Shown here piece by piece: positions 33,051-42,216 of a stretch of DNA of 64,000 bases. How positions within the stretch are numbered: position 1 is the stretch's first letter; every line of letters begins with the position of its first letter. The stretch is taken from the NCBI GenBank assembly GCA_000381565.1, contig KB906725.1:2173818-2237817 (forward strand), written 5' to 3'. Under the pieces are notes generated by a model that was given only the letters and a program-made list of their open reading frames with translations, made no database searches and was not told the origin of the DNA. A program made the position numbers and the translations under genes. This DNA comes from Oxalobacteraceae bacterium AB_14 (GTDB lineage Bacteria; Pseudomonadota; Gammaproteobacteria; Burkholderiales; Burkholderiaceae_D).

Positions 33051-34856
33051 ATGTTACGCAAGTTTCGTATCGAGCCTTTGGCGCTGAGCCTCGCGCTGTC
33101 CCTTCCGCTGCTGGCCGCATTGCATGGGCCGGCCTGCGCGCAACGCGCCGGCGCCGAGGTGGCGCCCGAAATCGCCACCGGCTACGCCGAAAAAGCCGGC
33201 AAGTCCGCGCAAAAATTCATGATGGCGGCGGCCAATCCGCTGGCCACCCAGGCTGGCTACCAGATGCTCAAGCAGGGCGGCAGCGCGATCGACGCCGCCA
33301 TCGCCACCCAGCTGGTGCTGACCCTGGTCGAGCCGCAATCGTCGGGCATCGGCGGCGGCTCCTTCCTGCTGTACTCGGACGGCAAGCGCGTGCAATCCTA
33401 CGACGGCCGCGAAACCGCGCCCGCCGCGGCGGACGAACATCTGTTCCAGGACAAGGACGGCAAACCCGTCTCGCGCGAGACCGGCGTGATCGGCGGCCGC
33501 TCGGTCGGCGCGCCCGGCGTGTTGCGCATGCTGGAGCTGGCGCACAAGGAACACGGCAAGCTGGCGTGGAAGGCGCTGTTCGCGCCGGCCATCAAGCTGG
33601 CCGAAGACGGCTTCCACGTCAGCCCGCGCCTGAACGCGCTGCTGTCGTATGACCGCTACCTGGCGCGCGATCCGGTCGCCAGGGCCTACTTCTTCGGCGA
33701 GGACGGCAAGCCGCGCCCGGTCGGCTACCTGCTGAAGAACCCCGAACTGGCGCGCACCTTGCGCGAGATCGCCGACGGCGGCGCCGACGCCTTCTACCAG
33801 GGACGCATCGCGCGCGACATCGCCGCCAAGGTGGCCGGCCATCCGACCAATCCCGGCAAGCTGACCGCCGCCGACATCGCCGGCTACCAGGCCAGGGAGC
33901 GCACGCCGGTCTGCACCGACTACAAGGCATGGACCGTGTGCGGCGCGCCGCCGCCTTCGTCCGGCGGCATCACCATCGCGCAGATGCTGGGCATCCTGGA
34001 AGTGAAGGACATCAGCCCGTACAAGCCGCAGCTCAACGGTGGCATGCTGACAGCCGAAGCCATCCACCTGTTCACCGAGGCCGGCCGCCTGGCCTACGCC
34101 GACCGCAACCGCTACCTGGCCGACACCGACTTCGTGCCGCTGCCCGGCAAGGGCGTGGCGGCCTTGCTGGACAAGGGCTACCTGAAGCAGCGCGCGGCGC
34201 TGATCGGCGAAAAATCCATGGGCCGCGCCAACTACGGCACGCCGGCCACGATGCAGGTCGCGTGGGGCGCCGACACCGCCATCGACAAGCCCTCCACCTC
34301 GCATCTGGTGGCGGTGGACGCCTTTGGCGGCGGCCTGTCGATGACCACCTCGGTGGAAGACGCCTTCGGCGCGCGCCAGATGGTCGACGGCTTCATGCTG
34401 AACAACCAGCTGACCGATTTCTCCTTCGATTCGCAGGACGAGAACGGCCCGATCGCCAACCGCGTGCAGGCCGGCAAGCGCCCGCGCAGCGCCATGTCGC
34501 CGACCCTGGTGTTCGACAAGGGCACGCACAACATGGTGCTGGCCACCGGCTCGCCGGGCGGCTCGACCATCATCAACTACGTGGCCAAGGTGCTGGTCGG
34601 CACGCTGGACTGGAAGCTCGACGTGCAGCAGGCCATCAGCCTGCCCAACTTCGGCAGCCGCAACGGCCCGACCGAACTGGAGGCGGGGCGGGTGGCGCCG
34701 GCGGTGGTCGAGCAGCTCAAGGCGCGCGGCCACCAGGTGCGCGAGTTCGAGCTCAACTCCGGCCTGCAGGGCATCGAGCGGCGCACCGTCAACGGCAAGC
34801 AGGAGTGGTTCGGCGGCGCCGATCCCCGTCGCGAAGGCGTCGTATTAGGCGAATAA
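33051..34856 (+). CDS. ggt: Gamma-glutamyltransferase precursor
   Basis: 601 residues. The signal peptide ends near LHGPACAQ. The enzyme transfers or hydrolyses gamma-glutamyl groups, mainly from glutathione, in the periplasm. Motifs: AANPLATQAGYQMLKQGGSA, PQSSGIGGGSFLLYSDGKRV, SYDGRETAPAAADEHLF, PPPSSGGITIAQMLGILE, and the autocleavage site STSHLVAVDAFGGGLSMTTS with the nucleophile Thr416. NRVQAGKRPRSAMSPTLVFD and GSPGGSTIINYVAKVLVG follow in order. Full length, no damage seen. Confidence 0.95.
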   Translation: MLRKFRIEPLALSLALSLPLLAALHGPACAQRAGAEVAPEIATGYAEKAGKSAQKFMMAAANPLATQAGYQMLKQGGSAIDAAIATQLVLTLVEPQSSGIGGGSFLLYSDGKRVQSYDGRETAPAAADEHLFQDKDGKPVSRETGVIGGRSVGAPGVLRMLELAHKEHGKLAWKALFAPAIKLAEDGFHVSPRLNALLSYDRYLARDPVARAYFFGEDGKPRPVGYLLKNPELARTLREIADGGADAFYQGRIARDIAAKVAGHPTNPGKLTAADIAGYQARERTPVCTDYKAWTVCGAPPPSSGGITIAQMLGILEVKDISPYKPQLNGGMLTAEAIHLFTEAGRLAYADRNRYLADTDFVPLPGKGVAALLDKGYLKQRAALIGEKSMGRANYGTPATMQVAWGADTAIDKPSTSHLVAVDAFGGGLSMTTSVEDAFGARQMVDGFMLNNQLTDFSFDSQDENGPIANRVQAGKRPRSAMSPTLVFDKGTHNMVLATGSPGGSTIINYVAKVLVGTLDWKLDVQQAISLPNFGSRNGPTELEAGRVAPAVVEQLKARGHQVREFELNSGLQGIERRTVNGKQEWFGGADPRREGVVLGE

Positions 34857-34914
34857 TGACGTCAAACGACGTCAAACGCGCCCCAAACCCGGTAGACCCT
34901 GCTAATCTTGTCGT

Positions 34915-36090
34915 ATGGGAATTCAAAAGAAAACAGGGTTGATCCTGACGGGCGGCGGCGCCCGCGCCGCCTACCAGGTGGGCGTGCTGCAGGCGATCTC
35001 GGAGATACTGTGGGAAGCGGGCTGGCCGCCCGCGCGCAATCCGTTCGACATCATCTGCGGCACCTCGGCCGGCGCCATCAACGCCACCGCGCTGGCCTGC
35101 CGCGCCGACAACTTCGGCGAGGGTGTGCAGAAGCTGCTCGACGTCTGGCAGAACATCGAAGTGAGCCAGGTTTACCGCGCCGATTCGCTGGGCGTGATCC
35201 GCTCCGGCGCGCGCTGGCTGTCGCTGCTGTCGTTCGGCTGGCTGCTGCGCAAGTGGCGCGCCGCGCCGCCCGCCTCGCTGCTCGACAACACGCCGCTGGT
35301 CGGCCTGCTGCACCGCATGCTCGATCTGCCGCGGCTGGACGCGGTGCTGTCCGAGGGCCTGCTGCACGCGCTGGCCGTCACCGCCTCGTCCTACACCGCC
35401 GGCAACCACCTGACCTTCTACCAGACCGCCGCCGACATCGCGCCGTGGATACGCATGCAGCGCGTGGCCCTGCAGGACCAGATCGGCGTCGAGCACTTGC
35501 TGGCGTCGTCGGCGATCCCGTTCATCTTCCCGGCCACGCCGCTGTTCATGGGCGGCCACCGCGAATACTGCGGCGACGGTTCGATGCGCCAGCTGGCGCC
35601 GATCTCGCCGGCCATCCACCTGGGCGCCAGCAAGGTGCTGGTGGTCGGCGCCGGGCGCCTGACCGAGCCGGCCCGCAGCGCCTCCGAAAAAAGCGCGGCC
35701 CGATATCCCAGCCTGGCGCAGATCGCCGGCCACGCGATGTCGTCGATCTTTCTCGACAGCCTGGCGGTCGACATCGAACGGCTGGAGCGCATCAACAAGA
35801 CCCTGTCCATGCTGCCGCCGGAGCTGCTGGAGAAAACCCCGCTCAAGCCGGTGCAGCTGCTGGTGATCGCGCCGTCCGAGCGGCTCGACGATATCGCCAG
35901 CCGCCACATCGCCAGTTTGCCGGCGCCGATACGCACCATGCTGTCGGGGATAGGCGCGACCGAAACACGCGGCGCCGCACTTGCGTCCTACCTATTGTTC
36001 GAATCGACATATACTTGCGAGTTGATCCGCCTCGGACAGCGCGACACGCAAGCGCGCAAGGACGACGTGCTGGCCTTCTTCGAGTCCTGA
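34915..36090 (+). CDS. Patatin-like phospholipase
   Basis: 391 residues. The catalytic domain has the oxyanion loop GLILTGGGARAAYQVGVLQA, the nucleophile elbow GTSAG with Ser51, and the catalytic Asp221 in GDGSMRQLAPISPAIHLGAS. There is no signal peptide. It probably hydrolyses membrane or storage lipids; substrate unknown. The C-terminal half continues with KVLVVGAGRLTE and a helical part not typical of short bacterial patatins. Two direct copies of GACGTCAAAC lie upstream (34858-34877), of unknown meaning. Confidence 0.9.
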   Translation: MGIQKKTGLILTGGGARAAYQVGVLQAISEILWEAGWPPARNPFDIICGTSAGAINATALACRADNFGEGVQKLLDVWQNIEVSQVYRADSLGVIRSGARWLSLLSFGWLLRKWRAAPPASLLDNTPLVGLLHRMLDLPRLDAVLSEGLLHALAVTASSYTAGNHLTFYQTAADIAPWIRMQRVALQDQIGVEHLLASSAIPFIFPATPLFMGGHREYCGDGSMRQLAPISPAIHLGASKVLVVGAGRLTEPARSASEKSAARYPSLAQIAGHAMSSIFLDSLAVDIERLERINKTLSMLPPELLEKTPLKPVQLLVIAPSERLDDIASRHIASLPAPIRTMLSGIGATETRGAALASYLLFESTYTCELIRLGQRDTQARKDDVLAFFES

Positions 36091-36106
36091 AGCGCAACCC
36101 TGAGAC

Positions 36107-36172
36107 GATGGGGTCGGACCCCGTACGGGGTCCGACCCCTGCCTGCGGTGTGCGGGGTAAACGATGTCCGCA
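36107..36172. repeat. Palindromic repeat (family B) overlapping the kinase start
   Basis: Second copy of the element in lpxK. Positions 36110-36139 are a perfect 30-bp palindrome centred on GTAC with GGGGTCGGACCCC arms. The tail TGCGGGGTAAACGATGTCCG contains the ATG at 36164, the first possible start of the sensor kinase. Confidence 0.8.
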
Positions 36173-39100
36173 CACTTTTTTAACGAGATTTCAGTGACGG
36201 TTTTTCTACGCTTACTATGTCGGTTCCTGCTGCCCGTCCTGCTGTTGTGGGGCCTGGGCGGGGCCGCCGCATGGGCGGGGGCGCCGCCGCGCACGCTGCG
36301 CTTCGAGCAGCTCAGCGTCGAGCACGGGCTGGCGCAGGAATCGGTGCTGGCCATCGCCCAGGACAAGCAGGGCTTCGTCTGGCTCGGCACCCAGGCCGGC
36401 CTGACCCGCTTCGACGGCTACCGCACCATCACCTACAAGAGCGCCGTCTCCGATCCGCGCAGCCTGGCCGACAACTGGGTGCGGGTGCTGCACCTCGACC
36501 GCGACGGCCAGCTGTGGGTGGGCACCGACGGCGGCCTGGATCGCTACGACGCCGCCACCAAGGGCTTCACCCACTTCCTGCCGCACGAGTCGCCGCAGCG
36601 CGGCAACGGCAACCGCCACGTGCGCGCCATCGCCGACGACGGCAAGGGCGGCCTGTGGCTGGCCAGCGCCGACGGCCTGCATCATTTCGACCCGGCCAGC
36701 GGCCGCTTCACCAGCTGGCACCACGACCCGGCCGATGCCGGCAGCCTGGCCAACGACCAGGTCAACGCGCTGGCGCGCGACGCCGCCGGCCGCCTGTGGG
36801 TGGCCACCGCCACCGGCCTCGATATGCTGGCGCCGGGCGACTCGCGCTTCCAGCACTTCACCATAGACGCCGCCGGCGACAGCAAGTACAACGCGGTGCT
36901 GGCGCTGCAGGTCGACAGCGCGCAGACGCTGTGGGTCGGCACCTTGGGCGGGCTGGAACAATGGCGCCTGCTGGGCAAGGAGCCGCAGCGCCGCCGCCTC
37001 GGCCCGCGCGAGGGCGTGAAGCCGGGCATGAGCATCACCACCCTGTACGTCGACGCCGAAACCAACGTCTGGGCCGGCACCCAGGCCGACGGCCTGCTGC
37101 GCTGGCTGCCGTCGGAGAACCGGCTGGTGCAGTATCTGCATCAATTCAGCGACAGCCACAGCGTGGCGGACAACCAGATCTCGGCGCTGTTCCGCGACCG
37201 CGTCGGCACCTTCTGGGTCGGCACCTGGAACGACGGCGCCAGCCGGGTCGACCTGGGCAGCGGCGGCTTCGCCCGCATCGTGCGCCAGGCCGACATCCCC
37301 AACACGCTGTCGGACAACAAGGTGCGCGCCATCGTCGCCGAGGCGCGCGGCCGGCTGTGGCTGGGCAGCAGCGGCGGCCTCAATCTGTACGATCCGGTCA
37401 GCGGCGAGGGCAAGGTGTGGCGCCACGATCCGCGGCGCGCCAACAGCCTGAGCGACGACCAGGTCACCGCGCTGTGGCGCGAGAAGAACGGCAATATGTG
37501 GATAGGCGGCCGGGCCGGCGTCAACCACCTGAACGTGGAGAGCGGCGCGATCAAGGCGCTGTCCTTCGTGCGCGGCGACCCGGCCAGCGACACCATCCGC
37601 AACATCGTCGGCGACCGCAGCGGCATCCTGTGGATCGCCTCGCGCGGCGGCCTGCACCGGCTCGACCCGCAGACCATGGAGGTGCGCACCTTCCGCCACG
37701 ACCCGTCGGACGTGGACAGCCTGTCCGACAACGTGGTGCGCCCTATCCTGGAAGACCGCAAGGGCCAGCTGTGGATAGGCACCTTCAACGGCCTCGATCT
37801 GCTGGACCGCAAGAGCGGCAAGTTCCGCCACTTCCGGCGCGACCCGGCCGACCCCTTCAGCCTCAGTCACGACGAGGTGCACTACCTGTACGAGGACGGC
37901 CGCGGCACCATCTGGGTCGGCACGGCGGCGGGCCTGAACAAGATGGAGGTGGCGGCCGACGGCGCCATCCGCTTCCGCCGCTACCTGCGCAAGGACGGCA
38001 TCGCCGACGACGCCATCGCCTCCATCCTGCCCGACGACGCCGGCAACCTCTGGCTGAGCACCAACAGCGGCCTGTCGCGCCTGAACATCGCCACCGGCCT
38101 GGTGCGCAACTACGGCGGCGCCGACGGCACCATCGAAGGCGCCTACTTCGACGGCGCCGCGCTGCGCACGGCGGACGGCACGCTGTACTTCGGCGGCTTC
38201 AACGGCATCACCGCCTTCGTGCCGGCGGAGGTGCGCGAGAACAGCGTGGCGCCGACCGTCGCCATCACCGATTTCCAGATCTTCAACAAGTCGCTCAAGC
38301 CGGGACAGGGCGAGCATCCCGACGTGCTGAAGGTGGCGATCGAATACACCAGCGCGCTGACGCTGCGCGAGAGCGACTCGGTGTTCTCGCTGGAGTTCGC
38401 GGCGCTGCACTACGCGGCGCCGCAGCGCAACCGCTTCGCCTACCAGCTGCAGGGCTTCGACGAGGACTGGGTGGTCACCGACTCCAGCAAGCGCTTCGCC
38501 ACCTACACCAATCTCGATACGGGCCGGTACACCTTCCGCGTCAAGGCCGCCAACAAGGACGGCATCTGGAACGACAACGCCGCCACGCTGGAGATCACCA
38601 TCCTGCCGCCGTTCTGGAAGACCTGGTGGTTCCGCGGCCTGTTCGGCCTGGCCCTGCTGGGCGCCGGCTACGCCGCCTACGCCGCGCGGGTGCGCAGCCT
38701 GCACCAGCAGCAGCAGCGGCTGGAGGAGCTGGTCGGCTCGCGCACGGCGGAAGTCGAGCATAAGAACCTGCTGCTGCAACAGCAGAAGCAGGAGCTGGAG
38801 CAGCGCCGCCTGGAGGCGGAGGCGCAGCGCGCCGAGGCCGAGCAGCGCCGCGTCGACACCGAGCGGCAAAAGCAGGAGGTCGAGCGGCAGAAGGAAAACG
38901 TCGAGCAGGCGCACCGCAATATCTCGGTCCTGAGCGAACTGGGCCGCGAGATGAGCGCCACGCTGGACATGGAAACCTCGATGCGCACGCTGTACCGCCA
39001 CGTGCACCACCTGATGGACGCGCAGATCTTCGGCATCGGCTTCGTGCGCGAGGAGCAGGGCGTGATCGACTTCCCGTTCGCCATCGACGCCGGCGTGCGC

Positions 39101-41179
39101 ACCTTGCCCTACCAGCGCCGCCTGGATCAACCCAACCAGTTGGCCGTGTGGTGCCTGAGGCAGCGCAGGCCGGTGTTCATCAACGACTTCCAGGCCGAGT
39201 TCCGCAACTACATGGACGAATCGGGCCTGGACACGCTGGTGCCCTGCCTGCGCGAAGACGGCCTGCCGGCGGCCGTGGCGCAATCGATGATGTATGCGCC
39301 GCTGGTGGCCAACGACAAGGTGGTCGGCCTGCTGTGCGTGCAGAGCGTCGAGAAGCACCGCTACCAGCAGGTCCACATGGACATGCTGCAGACGCTGGCC
39401 TCGCACGCCGCCGCCGGCCTGGAAAACGCCCGCGCCTACCAGCAGCTGGAAGAGACGCTGCAAACCCTGCGCCAGACCCAGGCCCAGTTGCTGCAACAGG
39501 AACGCCAGGTGCGGCTGCACACCGAGGAGCTGGCGCTGGCCAACCGCGCCTTGCAGGAGAACGACGAGCGCCTGCGCCTGGCCAAGCAGAAGGCGGAAGA
39601 CGCCACCCGCCAGAAGTCCGAATTCCTGGCCAATATGAGCCACGAGATGCGCACCCCGCTGGCCGGCGTGATCGGCATGCTGGGCTTCGCGCTGCGCGAC
39701 AGCCGGCTGGCGGTCAGCACGCGCGAGCAGATCCTGCGCGGCCAGGCCAGCGCCCAGTCGCTGCTGTCGATCATCAACGACCTGCTGGATTTCTCGAAGA
39801 TCGAGGCCGGCAAGCTGACCATCGAGAATATCGACTACTCGCTGTCGTCGGCGGTGGAGAACGTGGTCAGCCTGTTCGAGGAGCAGGCCGCCGCGCACAG
39901 CGTGCAATTTTGCCTGGAGTTCGGCGAGGGCCTGCCGCAGTTCGTGGTCGGCGATCCGACCCGGCTGCGCCAGGTGCTGGTCAACCTGGTCGGCAACGCC
40001 TTCAAGTTCACCGAGCATGGCTCGGTGCGGATGCGCGTCGAACGCGTGCCGCAGGAGGACGACGCGCGGGCCCGCGCCGGCTACAAGGGAGCGCTCAACC
40101 GCATCCGCTTCAGCGTCACCGACACCGGCATCGGCATCGAGGCGGACGCCATACCGCGCCTGTTCCAGCAGTTCGAGCAGGCCGACGCCTCCACCACGCG
40201 CCGCTACGGCGGCACCGGCCTGGGGCTGGCGATCTGCCGCCAGCTGGTCGAGCTGATGGGCGGCGGCATCAACGCCGTCAGCGCGCCGGGCCAGGGCAGC
40301 ACCTTCTCCTTCGAGCTGCCGCTGGCCAACGGCGTGCCGCCGCCGCTGGTGCCGCACGTGCCGCGCGAGCCGCACAGCCACCAGCTCAAGGTGCTGTGCG
40401 CGGAGGACTTCCCGACCAACCAGATCATCATCCGCATGATGCTGGAGGACCTGGGCCACAAGGTCGACATCGCGGCCAACGGCGCGCTGGCGGTCAAGGC
40501 CTGCTCGCTGACCCGCTATGACCTGATCCTGATGGACGGCCGCATGCCGGAAATGGACGGCGCCAGCGCCACCCGCATGATACGTTCGGGCGGCAGCGAG
40601 GCGGCGCCGGTGCGCGACCAGGAACTGATGATCATCGCGCTGACCGCCAACGCCAGCGAGGAAGACCGCAGCCGCTACCTGGCCGCCGGCATGGACGATT
40701 TCCTGACCAAGCCGATCGACGAGGACAAGCTGCACTTCCAGCTCAGCCGCGCGATCGAACGCCAGCTGCAGCGGGGCGTCCAGCTGCCGCGCATGGAGCC
40801 GCGCCACAACCCGGCGCTGGGCACGCCGGAGCTGGACTCGCTGTTCGGCGTGGCGCCGGCCGACGAGGAACCGGCCCGGCTGGCGCAACACAGCGGCGGC
40901 AGCGACCTGAAACTGCGCCTGCGCAGCGTCTTCCACCAGGACGCGCCGCTGCGGCTGGCGGAGCTGGAACGCGCGGTGGCGCAGGCCGATGCCGACACCG
41001 CCAGCCGACTGCTGCATGGCATGAAGGGCAGCGCCGGCTATCTGGACGAGCAGGAATTGCAGGCGCTGTGCGGGGAACTGGAGCTCGATGCGGACCATGG
41101 CAACTGGCCGCGCATCGTCGGCGCCATGCCCCAGTTGCGCGCCTTGCTGCGGCGGGCCGGCGCGGCTAGCACTTTGTAA
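36164..41179 (+). CDS. Large hybrid sensor histidine kinase (Reg_prop / Y_Y_Y / GAF / HisKA / REC / HPt)
   Basis: 1671 residues. After a signal/anchor helix (LLPVLLLWGLGGAAAWAGAP) come two seven-bladed-type periplasmic propellers made of repeats like LWVGTDGGLDRYD (about residues 45-700), a Y_Y_Y domain (730-815), one membrane helix (about 822-842), a long coiled coil, a GAF domain (about 935-1090), HisKA with His1160 (NMSHEMRTPLAGVIG), HATPase (GTGLGLAICRQLVELMGGGI), a receiver with Asp1458 (DLILMDGRMPEMDG) and an HPt domain with His1618 (LLHGMKGSAGYL). This is the layout of two-component polysaccharide sensors. The ATG at 36164 lies in a repeat; GTG at 36194 (MTVFLRLLCRF) with CGAG upstream is a good alternative. 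A response regulator follows. Confidence 0.93.
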   Translation: MSAHFFNEISVTVFLRLLCRFLLPVLLLWGLGGAAAWAGAPPRTLRFEQLSVEHGLAQESVLAIAQDKQGFVWLGTQAGLTRFDGYRTITYKSAVSDPRSLADNWVRVLHLDRDGQLWVGTDGGLDRYDAATKGFTHFLPHESPQRGNGNRHVRAIADDGKGGLWLASADGLHHFDPASGRFTSWHHDPADAGSLANDQVNALARDAAGRLWVATATGLDMLAPGDSRFQHFTIDAAGDSKYNAVLALQVDSAQTLWVGTLGGLEQWRLLGKEPQRRRLGPREGVKPGMSITTLYVDAETNVWAGTQADGLLRWLPSENRLVQYLHQFSDSHSVADNQISALFRDRVGTFWVGTWNDGASRVDLGSGGFARIVRQADIPNTLSDNKVRAIVAEARGRLWLGSSGGLNLYDPVSGEGKVWRHDPRRANSLSDDQVTALWREKNGNMWIGGRAGVNHLNVESGAIKALSFVRGDPASDTIRNIVGDRSGILWIASRGGLHRLDPQTMEVRTFRHDPSDVDSLSDNVVRPILEDRKGQLWIGTFNGLDLLDRKSGKFRHFRRDPADPFSLSHDEVHYLYEDGRGTIWVGTAAGLNKMEVAADGAIRFRRYLRKDGIADDAIASILPDDAGNLWLSTNSGLSRLNIATGLVRNYGGADGTIEGAYFDGAALRTADGTLYFGGFNGITAFVPAEVRENSVAPTVAITDFQIFNKSLKPGQGEHPDVLKVAIEYTSALTLRESDSVFSLEFAALHYAAPQRNRFAYQLQGFDEDWVVTDSSKRFATYTNLDTGRYTFRVKAANKDGIWNDNAATLEITILPPFWKTWWFRGLFGLALLGAGYAAYAARVRSLHQQQQRLEELVGSRTAEVEHKNLLLQQQKQELEQRRLEAEAQRAEAEQRRVDTERQKQEVERQKENVEQAHRNISVLSELGREMSATLDMETSMRTLYRHVHHLMDAQIFGIGFVREEQGVIDFPFAIDAGVRTLPYQRRLDQPNQLAVWCLRQRRPVFINDFQAEFRNYMDESGLDTLVPCLREDGLPAAVAQSMMYAPLVANDKVVGLLCVQSVEKHRYQQVHMDMLQTLASHAAAGLENARAYQQLEETLQTLRQTQAQLLQQERQVRLHTEELALANRALQENDERLRLAKQKAEDATRQKSEFLANMSHEMRTPLAGVIGMLGFALRDSRLAVSTREQILRGQASAQSLLSIINDLLDFSKIEAGKLTIENIDYSLSSAVENVVSLFEEQAAAHSVQFCLEFGEGLPQFVVGDPTRLRQVLVNLVGNAFKFTEHGSVRMRVERVPQEDDARARAGYKGALNRIRFSVTDTGIGIEADAIPRLFQQFEQADASTTRRYGGTGLGLAICRQLVELMGGGINAVSAPGQGSTFSFELPLANGVPPPLVPHVPREPHSHQLKVLCAEDFPTNQIIIRMMLEDLGHKVDIAANGALAVKACSLTRYDLILMDGRMPEMDGASATRMIRSGGSEAAPVRDQELMIIALTANASEEDRSRYLAAGMDDFLTKPIDEDKLHFQLSRAIERQLQRGVQLPRMEPRHNPALGTPELDSLFGVAPADEEPARLAQHSGGSDLKLRLRSVFHQDAPLRLAELERAVAQADADTASRLLHGMKGSAGYLDEQELQALCGELELDADHGNWPRIVGAMPQLRALLRRAGAASTL

Positions 41180-41304
41180 GCTGCGGCAATTCGTATAAAT
41201 CCTTGTCTGTCCAGGACGTATGGGCCCGGTTTTTCATGTAATATCGTCGGAAAGTGCCGTACTGAGGTCACACAAGAGTAGTTGTTTAGGGCACAGGGAG
41301 TCTC

Positions 41305-42021
41305 ATGAAAGTTCTGGTAGTCGACGACGATGTCGTCTCGCGCATGGTGTTGATGCACCTGATCGACAGCTGCGGCAAGTTCGACATCGTCGAAGCGGAA
41401 GACGGCGCCGACGCCTGGCAGCAGCTGGAAGACGGGCTGCGTCCCGCGATCTGCTTCTGCGATCTGCGCATGCCGCGCCTGTCCGGCATGGAGCTGCTGC
41501 AGCGCGTGAAGGCGCATGCGGAACTGAACACCATGCCCTTCGTGCTGGTGACGTCGGCCAACGACAAGGATACCGTGCAGCAGGCCTCCAGTTCCGGCGC
41601 TGCCGGCTACATCGTCAAACCATTCCAGGCCGAGCAGGTGCGCGTGCACCTGGTGAATTTCCTCGACCAGGCGGCCAGCGGCTACGACCACCACGCCGAA
41701 GATCCCGCCACCACCATGCGCCGCCTGGGCATCAACGCCGAGCGGCTGCTGGTCTACCTGAGCGGTTTCCAGAACCAGCTGACCGCCGCCAGCGGCGACC
41801 TCGAGGTCCTGCTGGCCAAGGCCCAGCAGCCGGAGGCGCAGGCGCGCATCGACCGCCTGCACGCCGGTTGCGTCACGCTGGGCCTGGACGGCGCGGCCGT
41901 TGCGCTGAAGGGCTTCGATCCCGGCGGCCTGACCAACGAGGCCGTGCAAGCGGTGCTGGCCGACGTGGTGCGCGCCGTGATTCATCAATCGGGCCTGGTG
42001 CGGCAGGGTGCGGGCGCTTGA
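41305..42021 (+). CDS. Response regulator with uncharacterised C-terminal domain
   Basis: 238 residues. Residues 1-120 are a receiver: VLVVDDDVVSRMVLMHLIDS, phospho-acceptor Asp in AICFCDLRMPRLSGMELLQR, and the switch Lys in AAGYIVKPFQAEQVRVHLVN. The C-terminal 110 residues are helical (NAERLLVYLSGFQNQLTAAS, ARIDRLHAGCVTLGLDGAAV) and resemble a histidine-phosphotransfer-like or four-helix domain, not a DNA-binding domain. AGGGAG precedes the ATG. It is 125 bp after the hybrid kinase gene and is the likely output partner. Confidence 0.85.
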   Translation: MKVLVVDDDVVSRMVLMHLIDSCGKFDIVEAEDGADAWQQLEDGLRPAICFCDLRMPRLSGMELLQRVKAHAELNTMPFVLVTSANDKDTVQQASSSGAAGYIVKPFQAEQVRVHLVNFLDQAASGYDHHAEDPATTMRRLGINAERLLVYLSGFQNQLTAASGDLEVLLAKAQQPEAQARIDRLHAGCVTLGLDGAAVALKGFDPGGLTNEAVQAVLADVVRAVIHQSGLVRQGAGA

Positions 42022-42053
42022 ATGCCGCCGCCGGTGGCACGAGCAAGCTCCTC

Positions 42054-42089
42054 GCCGTCGTTCCCGCGCAGGCGGGAACCCATGCTGAG
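42054..42089. repeat. REP-like palindrome (family A)
   Basis: GTTCCCGCGCAGGCGGGAAC with GCCGTC before it and CCATGCTGAG after it. It lies between the response regulator and the anthranilate operon. Confidence 0.7.
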
Positions 42090-42216
42090 CCGATCCCCGC
42101 GCGCGGCATGGAGGGCGGAAGGTTCTCGATATTCGCTTGATGTTGAGATATTTTAGGTTTAAAGTATCTGCTGGGTGAGCAGCGGATACCGAACGACCTT
42201 CAACTTCAGGGCGACC

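Noticed and set aside
34858..34877. Direct repeat GACGTCAAAC twice upstream of the patatin gene
   Set aside because: Only two short copies and the first overlaps the ggt 3' region; too little to call a regulatory element.
36215..41098. A 1627-codon open frame on the minus strand opposite the hybrid kinase
   Set aside because: Translation is Arg/Gln/Ala/His-rich low-complexity typical of the antisense of high-GC genes. The plus-strand frame has full domain content.
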